This document shows positions 27,681-35,440 of a DNA stretch of 64,000 bases, piece after piece. The DNA is from Ponticaulis koreensis DSM 19734. GTDB taxonomy: Bacteria > Pseudomonadota > Alphaproteobacteria > Caulobacterales > Hyphomonadaceae. The notes under the pieces were generated by a model. It was not told the origin of the DNA. It saw nothing but the letters and a program-made list of their open reading frames with translations, and did not search any database. The stretch is taken from contig NZ_ATVJ01000001.1 in the NCBI RefSeq assembly GCF_000420665.1, positions 2,284,062-2,348,061 on the forward strand, written 5' to 3'. Made by a program: the position numbers and the translations under genes. The first letter of the stretch is position 1; each line of letters opens with the position of its first letter.

Positions 27681-28214
27681 ATGGAATCAGTTCGGGAATT
27701 GTCACCACAAGATATCGTCAGACTGCGTGACGCAGGCGAGGTTGTGCTGGTCGACGTACGTGAAACACCCGAGCATACGCGCGAGCATATTAAAGGCGCG
27801 CAGCTGTGTCCTCTGTCGCGCTGGGGTGAGGACGCCATCTCCAACCCGTCGGATGTGCCTGTCGTGTTTTTCTGCCGCTCAGGCATGCGCACACGCATGA
27901 ACGCTAACCTGCTGGCGGATGCAGCTAATGGCAATGCGATCCTGATGGATGGCGGCCTGATTGCGTGGAAGAAAGCAGGCCTTTCAGTAGAACGTGCGCG
28001 CCAGCTCGCGCCGCCAAGCATTATGCGTCAGGTCTTTATGGTCGCGGGCATACTTATTCTGATTGGTGTTATCCTCTCTCAACTTACAGACTCCCGTTTC
28101 GTCTATCTCAGTGGCTTCGTTGGTGCCGGACTTCTGTTCGCAGGCGTATCCGGCTGGTGCGGCATGGCAAAGCTTCTCGCTTTGATGCCGTGGAATAAGG
28201 AACAGGCTGGCTGA
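27681..28214 (+). CDS. Rhodanese domain protein with C-terminal membrane domain
   Basis: A 177-residue fusion. The N-terminal single rhodanese domain (about 5-100) has VLVDVRETPEHTREHIKGA and the active-site cysteine C65 in FFCRSGMRT. The C-terminal part (about 108-170) has two hydrophobic segments, VFMVAGILILIGVILSQL and FVYLSGFVGAGLLFAGVSG, followed by WCGMAKLLALMPWN, as in YgaP-like DUF2892 proteins. It likely handles sulfane sulfur at the inner membrane. I chose ATG at 27681 with GGGAGAGA upstream. It is two bases before the TauE/SafE gene and divergent from the MBL-fold gene. Confidence 0.9.
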   Translation: MESVRELSPQDIVRLRDAGEVVLVDVRETPEHTREHIKGAQLCPLSRWGEDAISNPSDVPVVFFCRSGMRTRMNANLLADAANGNAILMDGGLIAWKKAGLSVERARQLAPPSIMRQVFMVAGILILIGVILSQLTDSRFVYLSGFVGAGLLFAGVSGWCGMAKLLALMPWNKEQAG

Positions 28215-28216
28215 TA

Positions 28217-29002
28217 ATGATTGAGCTGACACCGCATATTTTGCTGACTGCGGCGCTGAGTGGCGTCGTAATCGGTACATTTCTGACGGTGTTCGGCGGT
28301 GGCGGGTCTGTGCTGGCCGCGCCATTGCTCCTCTATTTTGTGGGCGTAACCGATCCGCACCTTGCAATTGGTACGTCCGCGGCGGGTGTTGCCGCGACAG
28401 CCATGATCAATCTGTTCGGTCACTGGTGGAACGGGCGGATCAAATGGCCCTGTGCGCTGGTATTTGGCGCGGCAGGTTTGGTCGGATCGATTATAGGCTC
28501 AACAATCGCGAAGTTGATTGATGGCCATTCTCTTCTCGTTGCGTTTTCAATCGCCATGGCGGCGATTGGCCTGTCCATGTTCCGTAAGCCTGCCAGTGAA
28601 GGTGACCCGAATGTTCATATCACCTGGCAGTTCACGGCAAAGCTTCTACCGGTAGGTCTTTTGGTCGGCTTTGCGGCCGGGTTCTTCGGAATTGGCGGCG
28701 GATTCCTGATTGTGCCGGGCCTTATGTTGGCGACAGGCATGCCGATCACCGCAGCTGCTGCGTCTTCGCTGGTTTCGGTGGCGATCTTCGGTACTGCAAC
28801 TGCCGGCAATTATGCGCTCGCTGGATGGGTAGATTTCCGCCTGACAGGGCTTCTCGTCGTCGGTGGTTTTATTGGCGGCCTTATCGGCAACCGTCTGATT
28901 GGCCTGCTGGCGAACCGTCTGTCACTCGGACGGAAGCTGTTTGCGGCGCTGATTATTGTCGTGGCGGTCTATATCGCGCTTCGTGCACTGCATATTATCT
29001 GA
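28217..29002 (+). CDS. TauE/SafE family sulfite exporter-like protein
   Basis: A 261-residue membrane protein with about eight helices and two internal repeats, each with a glycine-rich motif (TVFGGGGSVLAAPLLLYF and GFFGIGGGFLIVPGLML). That is the signature of the TauE/SafE family, which exports sulfite, sulfoacetate or related oxyanions. Its place directly after a rhodanese and opposite a likely persulfide dioxygenase suggests export of sulfite formed from persulfide oxidation; this is an inference from context. Confidence 0.9.
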   Translation: MIELTPHILLTAALSGVVIGTFLTVFGGGGSVLAAPLLLYFVGVTDPHLAIGTSAAGVAATAMINLFGHWWNGRIKWPCALVFGAAGLVGSIIGSTIAKLIDGHSLLVAFSIAMAAIGLSMFRKPASEGDPNVHITWQFTAKLLPVGLLVGFAAGFFGIGGGFLIVPGLMLATGMPITAAAASSLVSVAIFGTATAGNYALAGWVDFRLTGLLVVGGFIGGLIGNRLIGLLANRLSLGRKLFAALIIVVAVYIALRALHII

Positions 29003-29109
29003 AAAGACTTTCTTCCAGATTGTTCCTCTTTGTCGAATGTGCTTGTAGAAGCAGCTACTAAGCTGTGCTTAAAAACATACGTTATTGATTCAGATATCTG
29101 AGACCAAGA

Positions 29110-30627
29110 ATGACCGATCGTACGAGCTACATTATTGAAGGTGATACCGGTGACTGGGAAGTCGTGATCGGCATGGAAGTTCACGCGCAGGTCGCGACGA
29201 ATTCCAAGCTGTTTTCCGGCGCGCCAACGAAATTCGGTGCAGACCCGAACTGCAATGTCAGCCTCGTCGATGCAGCCATGCCCGGCATGCTGCCTGTCAT
29301 TAACCGTGGCTGCGTCGAGCAGGCGGTTCGTACGGGTCTTGGTCTCAATGCGAAGATCAATCTCTGGTCCCGCTTTGACCGTAAGAACTATTTCTATCCG
29401 GACCTTCCGCAGGGCTATCAGATTTCGCAGTTCCAATACCCAATCGTGGGTGAGGGCGAGATCGAAGTTGAAGCCGAAGACGGCTATTCTTTCATCGTTG
29501 GTATTGAGCGTCTGCACCTCGAGCAGGACGCGGGTAAGTCCATCCACGATCTGGACCCGAACGCGACTTATGTTGACCTGAACCGCTCAGGCGTCGCGCT
29601 CATGGAGATCGTTTCCAAGCCGGATATCCGTTCACCGGGCGAGGCTGCTGCTTACCTCAAAAAGCTGCGTGCAATCGTTGTCGCGCTCGGCTCCAGTGAT
29701 GGTGACATGGAGAAGGGTAACCTGCGCGCAGACGTGAACGTGTCTGTCTGTAAGGTCGGAAACTACGCCAAGTTCAAGGAAACTGGTGATTTTGGTTTCC
29801 TTGGTACACGTCGTGAAATCAAGAACATGAACTCTTTCCGCTTCATTCAGCAGGCGATCGAGTTCGAAGCGCGTGATCAGGTCGAGAAGATCGAGCGCGG
29901 CGACAAAGTCGATCAGGAAACCATCCTGTTCGACACGACGACTGGCGAAACACGCTCCATGCGCTCTAAAGAAGATGCGCACGACTATCGCTATTTCCCT
30001 GATCCGGATCTGCTTCCGCTGGAAATCGATCAGGCATGGGTTGATGAAATTCGTGCGTCGCTGCCAGAGCTGCCGGACCAGAAGAAACAACGCTTCATGG
30101 ATGACTACGGTCTGAAAGCGTATGACGCTGCTGTTCTGGCTGCTGACTACGACAAAGCAGACTATTTTGAAGCGGTTGCCAAAGGCCGTGACGGTAAAAT
30201 GGCTGTGAACTGGGTCGCGAACGAACTGTTTGGTCGTCTCAACAAGGAAGACCTGACAATCGCTGAAAGCCCGGTCAGTGCAAAGCACCTTGGTGAGCTG
30301 CTTGATCTCATCAAATCAGGCGAGATCTCCGGCAAGATTGCCAAGACCGTCTTCGAAAAAGTCTGGGACGGTCAAGGCGCGCCTGCTGCCATCGTTGAGA
30401 AGGAAGGCCTGAAGCAGGTTTCTGACACCGGCGCGATCGAGAAAATCGTCGACGATATCATCGCAGCTAATCCGGCTCAGGTTGAGCAGGTTCAGGCTCA
30501 GAAAGCTGAAGGTCATGCCAAGCCGAAGGCACTGGGCTGGTTTGTTGGTCAGGTCATGAAGGCGAGCCAGGGTAAGGCTAACCCTCAGGCGGTAAACGAG
30601 ATTCTGAAGGCGAAACTCGACCTTTAA
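29110..30627 (+). CDS. gatB: Asp-tRNA(Asn)/Glu-tRNA(Gln) amidotransferase subunit B
   Basis: Kinase/transamidase subunit that activates Glu or Asp on misacylated tRNA and transfers ammonia to it. The 505-residue protein shows the GatB signature [15 protein letters not shown] start (here [20 protein letters not shown]), [14 protein letters not shown], and [12 protein letters not shown]. The C-terminal helical and YqeY-like tail ends [15 protein letters not shown]. It is 2.6 kb from gatA, with three sulfur genes between. An upstream gap of 107 bases should hold its promoter. Confidence 0.97.
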   Translation: MTDRTSYIIEGDTGDWEVVIGMEVHAQVATNSKLFSGAPTKFGADPNCNVSLVDAAMPGMLPVINRGCVEQAVRTGLGLNAKINLWSRFDRKNYFYPDLPQGYQISQFQYPIVGEGEIEVEAEDGYSFIVGIERLHLEQDAGKSIHDLDPNATYVDLNRSGVALMEIVSKPDIRSPGEAAAYLKKLRAIVVALGSSDGDMEKGNLRADVNVSVCKVGNYAKFKETGDFGFLGTRREIKNMNSFRFIQQAIEFEARDQVEKIERGDKVDQETILFDTTTGETRSMRSKEDAHDYRYFPDPDLLPLEIDQAWVDEIRASLPELPDQKKQRFMDDYGLKAYDAAVLAADYDKADYFEAVAKGRDGKMAVNWVANELFGRLNKEDLTIAESPVSAKHLGELLDLIKSGEISGKIAKTVFEKVWDGQGAPAAIVEKEGLKQVSDTGAIEKIVDDIIAANPAQVEQVQAQKAEGHAKPKALGWFVGQVMKASQGKANPQAVNEILKAKLDL

Positions 30628-30836
30628 TCTTTTTCCTGACTGGTTGTGATCATTCTGATCTGTGATCGGCGCTCTTCGGCTTCGTCGAAGGGCCCGAGCA
30701 ACGCAGTAACATAGTTCTGCGAGTAAAGTGGGCGGCGCGGAACCTCAGGGATCCACTCGTCCAGATGTTCTTCCTCAGACTCCCTGTTCGAAATTATGAG
30801 CCGCGGAAAAGCGTTTTCCATGTCTGAACTCCACAC
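30624..30836 (-). CDS. Small hypothetical protein
   Basis: A possible 70-residue protein ending 4 bases inside the gatB stop region, convergent to gatB. It has a charge-rich but ordered composition, with [20 protein letters not shown] and [21 protein letters not shown] do not recognise it. ATG at 30836 or at 30821 (MENAFPRL) could start it. No clear ribosome binding site is seen. It fills part of the otherwise empty 455-base gap between gatB and cysH. Its composition is protein-like, but a chance open frame cannot be excluded. Confidence 0.4.
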   Translation of the reverse strand: MWSSDMENAFPRLIISNRESEEEHLDEWIPEVPRRPLYSQNYVTALLGPFDEAEERRSQIRMITTSQEKD

Positions 30837-31082
30837 CTGATGTTTCAGCCTTCATGTTAACTTCTTGCCGCTAACGGGGTGTGGACCCGTCGGCTCGAGT
30901 TTGAGTTTTCCTGTCAGAGTTTCGTTAGGGTTAACGCTTCCTTTCCAAGGGCTGCGCTGACCTATCAATGCGTTTGGAATAGTAAAACTAAAGCAAGGCT
31001 TATGAATTGAGGCGTTCATTTCAGAGGGGTTCGTCGACATATTGCACCTGTAAGCAACACTGACGGGTGTACGGCAGGCGCC

Positions 31083-31892
31083 GTGCGCTCTGAAGACGAA
31101 AGTAGTGACGACGCCATGGTGCAGGAAAAAATCAGCGCAGCCCTTAACGGTGAAAGCACAAAGGAACGTGTAGCGAGCCTTAACGCTCGCTGGCGGACGA
31201 TTCAGGCCGAGCGCGTTCTGCGTCTGGCGCTTCTGGAAGAGTTTCCGGGGCGTATTGCAGTCAGCTCTTCATTTGGCACAGAGTCTGCGGTTCTTCTCCA
31301 CCTTGTATCCCGCGTTTACAAAGCAGCGCCGGTTCTGTTCCTCGATACAGGCATGCATTTTCCTGAGACGATCGCCTATCGCGATGAACTGATCGAGCGT
31401 CTGGGGCTGCGCGATGTGCGCATTGTTCGCCCGCGCGCCGAGGAAGTTGCCTCAGAAGACCCGTCCAAGACGCTTCATATCGAGGATTTCGATGCATGCT
31501 GCGCGCTTCGTAAGGTCCGACCGCTTGAAGTCGCTATGGATGATTTCGACGCATGGATTACGGGCCGCAAGCGCTATCAGAATACTGATCGCGAAGACCT
31601 GCCAATCTTCGAACTCGACACAACGGGTAAGGTGAAGGTCAATCCGCTGGCGAACTGGTCGCCAACTGACCTCCAGACCTATTTCCGCGAACATGACCTG
31701 CCACGTCATCCGCTGGAAGCGCAGGGCTATAAATCTATCGGCTGCGCGACATGCACCACCCCTGTAGCAGAGGGTGAGGACCCGCGTGCAGGGCGTTGGA
31801 GAGAAAGCGAAAAAACCGAATGCGGCATCCACATCACCGCTGACGGCAAAGTTGTTCGTACTCGCCTGATTGACACAACAGAGCGCGCGTAA
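31083..31892 (+). CDS. cysH: Adenylylsulfate (APS) reductase, assimilatory, [4Fe-4S] type
   Basis: Reduces activated sulfate to sulfite with thioredoxin in cysteine synthesis. The 269-residue protein has the nucleotide-binding SSSFGTESAVLLHL, the segment LDTGMHFPETIAYRDEL, and the catalytic cysteine C247 in TECGIH. Cysteines C139-C140 and C221/C224 (IGCATC) form the CC...CxxC set that binds an iron-sulfur cluster and marks enzymes that use APS rather than PAPS. The start is GTG at 31083 or ATG at 31116. The upstream 190 bases show no gene I can support. Confidence 0.94.
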   Translation: MRSEDESSDDAMVQEKISAALNGESTKERVASLNARWRTIQAERVLRLALLEEFPGRIAVSSSFGTESAVLLHLVSRVYKAAPVLFLDTGMHFPETIAYRDELIERLGLRDVRIVRPRAEEVASEDPSKTLHIEDFDACCALRKVRPLEVAMDDFDAWITGRKRYQNTDREDLPIFELDTTGKVKVNPLANWSPTDLQTYFREHDLPRHPLEAQGYKSIGCATCTTPVAEGEDPRAGRWRESEKTECGIHITADGKVVRTRLIDTTERA

Positions 31893-31994
31893 CCGCCTCG
31901 CACAATCGCTGAATTCTTTTCTGGGCATACCTTTCATTCATGCGCTAAAGACCTACCTGCTGAGTCGGAAGCACTATGATTTGAAAGGTATGTG

Positions 31995-32732
31995 ATGCGT
32001 TTAACGGTTTTTGCGGCAACTCTCGCTCTTATGGCAACGCCAGCTATGGCGCAGGAAGAAGGCTGGAGCGGAGAAGGATCTTTTAGCGCATCGACCTCTT
32101 CCGGTAATACAGACACTACGCAGCTCGGTCTCGGTGTAGACCTCAACCACGAGCAGGGGCGCTGGTCTCAGGGCATTGTCGCGTCCGCAGATTATGGCGA
32201 GACAGACGGTCTTGAAACTCAGAACCGTTTTCAGATCTCTGGCAATGTCGACGTGCAGATGACAGATCGCATGTTCGGCTTCGGTCAGGGTCAGTACGAG
32301 TCAGACGAATTTTCAGCTTATGATAGCCGCCTGTTTATCGGTGGTGGCCTCGGCTATGATATCTTCGATAGCGAAGACCTGACTTGGTCTGTACGTGGTG
32401 GCCCGGGTTTTAAAGTGGATGAAATCCGCGAAGTCTCATCGGGTGGCGTTGTTACAACGGCTGGCGAAACACGCGAATCTGTTTCCTTCCTCGCGAACTC
32501 GACGCTGAGCTATAGCTTCAATGAGAATGTGAGCTTTTCTAACACGACAAGCGCGATCGCGTCTGAGGATACAACGCAGATGCAGAACGTGGCGGCTGTT
32601 ACAGCGGGCCTGACGGATGCATTATCGGCGCGCGTCTCATTTGATGTTCGTCACGACACCGACCCGCGCCCGGGTTTTGAATCGACAGACACCACGACCA
32701 AAGTGTCTCTGGTCTATAATTTCGGCGGATAG
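31995..32732 (+). CDS. Outer-membrane beta-barrel protein, DUF481-like
   Basis: A 245-residue exported protein. The signal peptide ends at TPAMAQ (about 18). The mature part is a run of amphipathic beta strands typical of a DUF481/YdiY-like barrel: WSGEGSFSASTSSGNTDT at the start, alternating aromatic strands in the middle, and a final strand ending LVYNFGG with a terminal hydrophobic pattern. The opening motif about G-N-T resembles salt-stress-induced outer-membrane proteins of this group. Function is unknown. ATG at 31995 has AAAGG six bases upstream. Confidence 0.8.
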   Translation: MRLTVFAATLALMATPAMAQEEGWSGEGSFSASTSSGNTDTTQLGLGVDLNHEQGRWSQGIVASADYGETDGLETQNRFQISGNVDVQMTDRMFGFGQGQYESDEFSAYDSRLFIGGGLGYDIFDSEDLTWSVRGGPGFKVDEIREVSSGGVVTTAGETRESVSFLANSTLSYSFNENVSFSNTTSAIASEDTTQMQNVAAVTAGLTDALSARVSFDVRHDTDPRPGFESTDTTTKVSLVYNFGG

Positions 32733-32751
32733 ATCGTTCTGACAATCAGGC

Positions 32752-32789
32752 AAAAAAAGAGGGCTCCACGGAGCCCTCTTTCGTTTTTT
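32752..32789. terminator. Bidirectional terminator between the barrel protein and dehydrogenase genes
   Basis: Perfect stem GAGGGCTCC / GGAGCCCTC flanked by A7 on the left and T-rich sequence ending T6 on the right. The right T run overlaps the stop codon of the convergent dehydrogenase gene. Confidence 0.92.
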
Positions 32790-33924
32790 AGAGTGTCGGA
32801 TTGACCAGATATTTCTCACCGGTCGCCTTGGCGTTGTAAGCCCGGGCGATGTCCGGATTGAGAAGGTCCTTCATAGAGATCTCGTCGCTGTAGTTGCTGG
32901 CGAAGGTCGTCTTCAGGCCTGCAATGACGCGCTGACGCATGCGCTCGCGAGCTTCGGCGCCAACCTTTTGCAGGAATGGTGTCAGAAGATAACCGCCAAC
33001 ACCCCACGCCATGCCGACGCTGGCTGGCAGAACAGTCTGGCTCACGTCGAGGCGGCCATAGATGTAAACCTGCTTATGGGTCGCTGAACCGTAACGGCTG
33101 TATTCTTTAGACGTCCGGTTGATTGCAGCTTCCATAGCGATGAGGATCTGGCCTGCCAGTGAACCGCCACCAATAGCGTCAAAGCCCAGCGTCGCGCCTG
33201 TAGCAGCCAGCGCGTCGATCAGGTCTTCCATGAATGTTTCAGAAGATGAGTTCACGATATACTTCGCGCCGATGTTCCGCAGGATTTCTGCCTGTTCTTC
33301 CTTGCGGACAATGTTCACAACGTCGACGCCGTCTTCGATACAGATTTTGTTGAGCATCTGGCCCAGGTTGGATGCCGCAGCAGTGTGAACGAGCGCTTTA
33401 TGGCCTTCCATACGCATGGTCTCAGGGAAGGAGAGGGCGGTCAGCGGGTTCACGAAGCAAGATGCGCCGTCACGCGCAGATGTGCCGTCTGGCAGCAGTA
33501 GGCACTGTGAGACGTGAAGCTTGCGGTATTGCGAGTACATTTCGCCGCCAAGGCATGCGACTGTCTTACCAAGAAGCGCTTGTGCAGCAGGTGAATCGCC
33601 AGCCGCAATCACAACGCCCGCGCCTTCATTGCCGACAGGCAGGGATTCGTCCATGCGAGCGCCCATTGCGCGCATGCCAGCAGGGGAAATGTCTGCGATC
33701 AGAGTTGGGTTGTCCGCTGTGCCGCCTGCGCGGGCTGTAGATAGGTCCGCCGGGCCGACAAGCAGGCCAAGGTCTGACGGGTTTACCGGAGCGGCTTCTA
33801 CGCGAACGACAACTTCATCCGAGCCTGGTGCTGTCACTTCGACTTCTGCAAGTGAAAGTTCGAGTACGCCTTCAGGTTTGATGTGTGTGCGGACCTGAAG
33901 ACCGGTGCCAGGTAGGTTTGTCAT
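32788..33924 (-). CDS. Medium-chain dehydrogenase/reductase (quinone oxidoreductase-like)
   Basis: An MDR-superfamily NAD(P)H oxidoreductase of about 378 residues. The GroES-like N-terminal half has VVVRVEAAPVNPSDLG and PVGNEGAGVVIAAG. The Rossmann half has FVNPLTALSF, ALVHTAAASNLGQML and FDAIGGGSLAGQIL. No structural zinc cysteines are visible, as in the quinone oxidoreductase branch. The substrate is unknown. ATG at 33924 has GGGAG six bases upstream. An in-frame ATG at 33945 lies inside the right-hand repeat arm of the transcript hairpin and has no ribosome binding site. The leader has a 13-bp inverted repeat reaching into the ribosome binding site. Confidence 0.88.
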   Translation of the reverse strand: MTNLPGTGLQVRTHIKPEGVLELSLAEVEVTAPGSDEVVVRVEAAPVNPSDLGLLVGPADLSTARAGGTADNPTLIADISPAGMRAMGARMDESLPVGNEGAGVVIAAGDSPAAQALLGKTVACLGGEMYSQYRKLHVSQCLLLPDGTSARDGASCFVNPLTALSFPETMRMEGHKALVHTAAASNLGQMLNKICIEDGVDVVNIVRKEEQAEILRNIGAKYIVNSSSETFMEDLIDALAATGATLGFDAIGGGSLAGQILIAMEAAINRTSKEYSRYGSATHKQVYIYGRLDVSQTVLPASVGMAWGVGGYLLTPFLQKVGAEARERMRQRVIAGLKTTFASNYSDEISMKDLLNPDIARAYNAKATGEKYLVNPTL

Positions 33925-33932
33925 GAATTTCT

Positions 33933-33969
33933 CCCAAGACTTCATTTGAATAAATTATGAAGTCTTGGG
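33933..33969 (-). promoter_or_regulatory. 13-bp inverted repeat overlapping the ribosome binding site
   Basis: Arms CCCAAGACTTCAT (33933-33945) and ATGAAGTCTTGGG (33957-33969) match perfectly, with an 11-base AT-rich spacer. In the minus-strand mRNA the second arm runs into the Shine-Dalgarno GGGAG (33935-33931) of the dehydrogenase gene. It could be a DNA operator or an RNA hairpin that hides the ribosome binding site. No T tract follows, so it is not a terminator for upstream DNA. Confidence 0.65.
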
Positions 33970-34033
33970 TACAGCCATAAATCGGGTGCGTCACCCTTAA
34001 TCAAATAACTGTGAGAAATAAAACGCGTTTAGC

Positions 34034-35440
34034 TTATTCGCTTTCTGCAGAAGGCGCTGCGCCAAGCGCGCGGTAAAGCGCGATGGCGTTCAATGCCCGA
34101 TCCCGACGTGCCAGAATGAGCTGCTGACGCGCCGAATAATCCTCACGCTGCGCATCGAGCACCGACAAATAGTCGTCTACGCCAACGCGGAACCGTTCTT
34201 GCGAAAGGTTTAGCGTGACATCTGCATCTTCTGAGAGACGTTCAAGTGCGTTCAGTCGCGTATCTATCGTCTCAGTGATGGCCAGAGCATCAGCGGTCTC
34301 TCTGAATGCTGTCTGGATCGCCAGTTGGTAGCGAGCGATTGCCTGCTCCTTTTGCGCTTCTGTTACGGCAATGCGATTCTGACGGGCGCCATAGTCAAAA
34401 ATTGGCAGGTCGAGTGACGGGCCGAACGTCCAGCCTGCGATATCATTTGAGAAGAAATTTTCCAGATCAGAGCTTGAATAGCCAACGCGCCCCGACAGAC
34501 TGATTGTCGGAAACAGGGCCGCACGCGCAGCTCCGATATTTGCATTTGCTGCTGCAAGGTTTCGTTCTGCGGCCATCACGTCAGGGCGGTTCAGAAGCAC
34601 CTCTGACGAAATGTTGCCCGGGACAAGAAGCTCCACTGGCGATGGTGTCAGGGCGGCGGAGCCTTCAATATATGATGGAAGCTCTGTCCCGACTACGAGA
34701 CGTAGTGCATTCAGGTCCTGTCGTATCTGGGCTTCGAATTGAGCGGCCTGCGCGCGGGCGTTCTCAACGCTGGCGGATGCACGGCGTGTATCAAGTTCCG
34801 TTGCGACGCCGGCTCGCAGTAGTTCCTGCGTGAGAGACAGAGAGTCCGACTGGATATCGACCGTGTCTTCGGCAAGTGCGAGCAGCTCGCGATCCGTTGC
34901 CAGGCGCACCCAGAGTTCTGCGACTGATGCTATCAGCGCGATGCGTGCGGCACGTTCGCCCTCTACGGTTGCCAGATAGCTCTGGAACGTTGCTTCGTTC
35001 TGATTACGAACCCGGTTGAAGAAGTCGAGTTCAAAGCCTGTTACGCCAAGCTGGAATAGTGCTGAATCGCGGAAGGCTGAAGTGTTCGCGCCGGAGTGGC
35101 CGAAGCGACCGCCCTCGGTCAGGTTTCCGCTAATCGATGCATTCGGCAGAAGAGATGATTGCGCGATATTATACTGAGCGCGCGCAATCTCGATATTCGC
35201 CGCCGTGATTCGAAGGTCGCGGTTTTCTTCCAGAGCGATCCCGATGAGGTCACGCAGGTTCTCGGACAGAAAAACCTGATCCCATGCGAGCGGAGAATCG
35301 ATAGCGATCCCTGTTGGTGCGCTTGGTATTTCTGCCGGGATGGTCGTTTCCGGTTGCTGGTATAGGGGAGCCAGATTAGCGCAGCCCGTCACAGAGAGGC
35401 TTCCCGCAAGAAGAGCAATTTTCAGATGACGCGAAGCCAT
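34034..35440 (-). CDS. RND efflux outer-membrane lipoprotein (NodT/OprM family)
   Basis: TolC-like outer-membrane channel of a tripartite efflux pump. The 468-residue protein has a lipobox VTGC with C20. It carries two outer-membrane efflux repeats: NRDLRITAANIEIARAQYNIA and ELDFFNRVRNQNEA in the first half, RPDVMAAERNLAAANANIGAAR and LDLPIFDYGARQNR in the second. It is the last gene of adaptor-pump-channel and overlaps the pump gene by one base. Drug range cannot be told from sequence. Confidence 0.94.
   Translation of the reverse strand: MASRHLKIALLAGSLSVTGCANLAPLYQQPETTIPAEIPSAPTGIAIDSPLAWDQVFLSENLRDLIGIALEENRDLRITAANIEIARAQYNIAQSSLLPNASISGNLTEGGRFGHSGANTSAFRDSALFQLGVTGFELDFFNRVRNQNEATFQSYLATVEGERAARIALIASVAELWVRLATDRELLALAEDTVDIQSDSLSLTQELLRAGVATELDTRRASASVENARAQAAQFEAQIRQDLNALRLVVGTELPSYIEGSAALTPSPVELLVPGNISSEVLLNRPDVMAAERNLAAANANIGAARAALFPTISLSGRVGYSSSDLENFFSNDIAGWTFGPSLDLPIFDYGARQNRIAVTEAQKEQAIARYQLAIQTAFRETADALAITETIDTRLNALERLSEDADVTLNLSQERFRVGVDDYLSVLDAQREDYSARQQLILARRDRALNAIALYRALGAAPSAESE

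Noticed and set aside
30852..31040. Minus-strand frame of 62 codons upstream of cysH
   Set aside because: An AGGTG precedes the ATG, but composition and position gave too little support; left unlisted as a gene.
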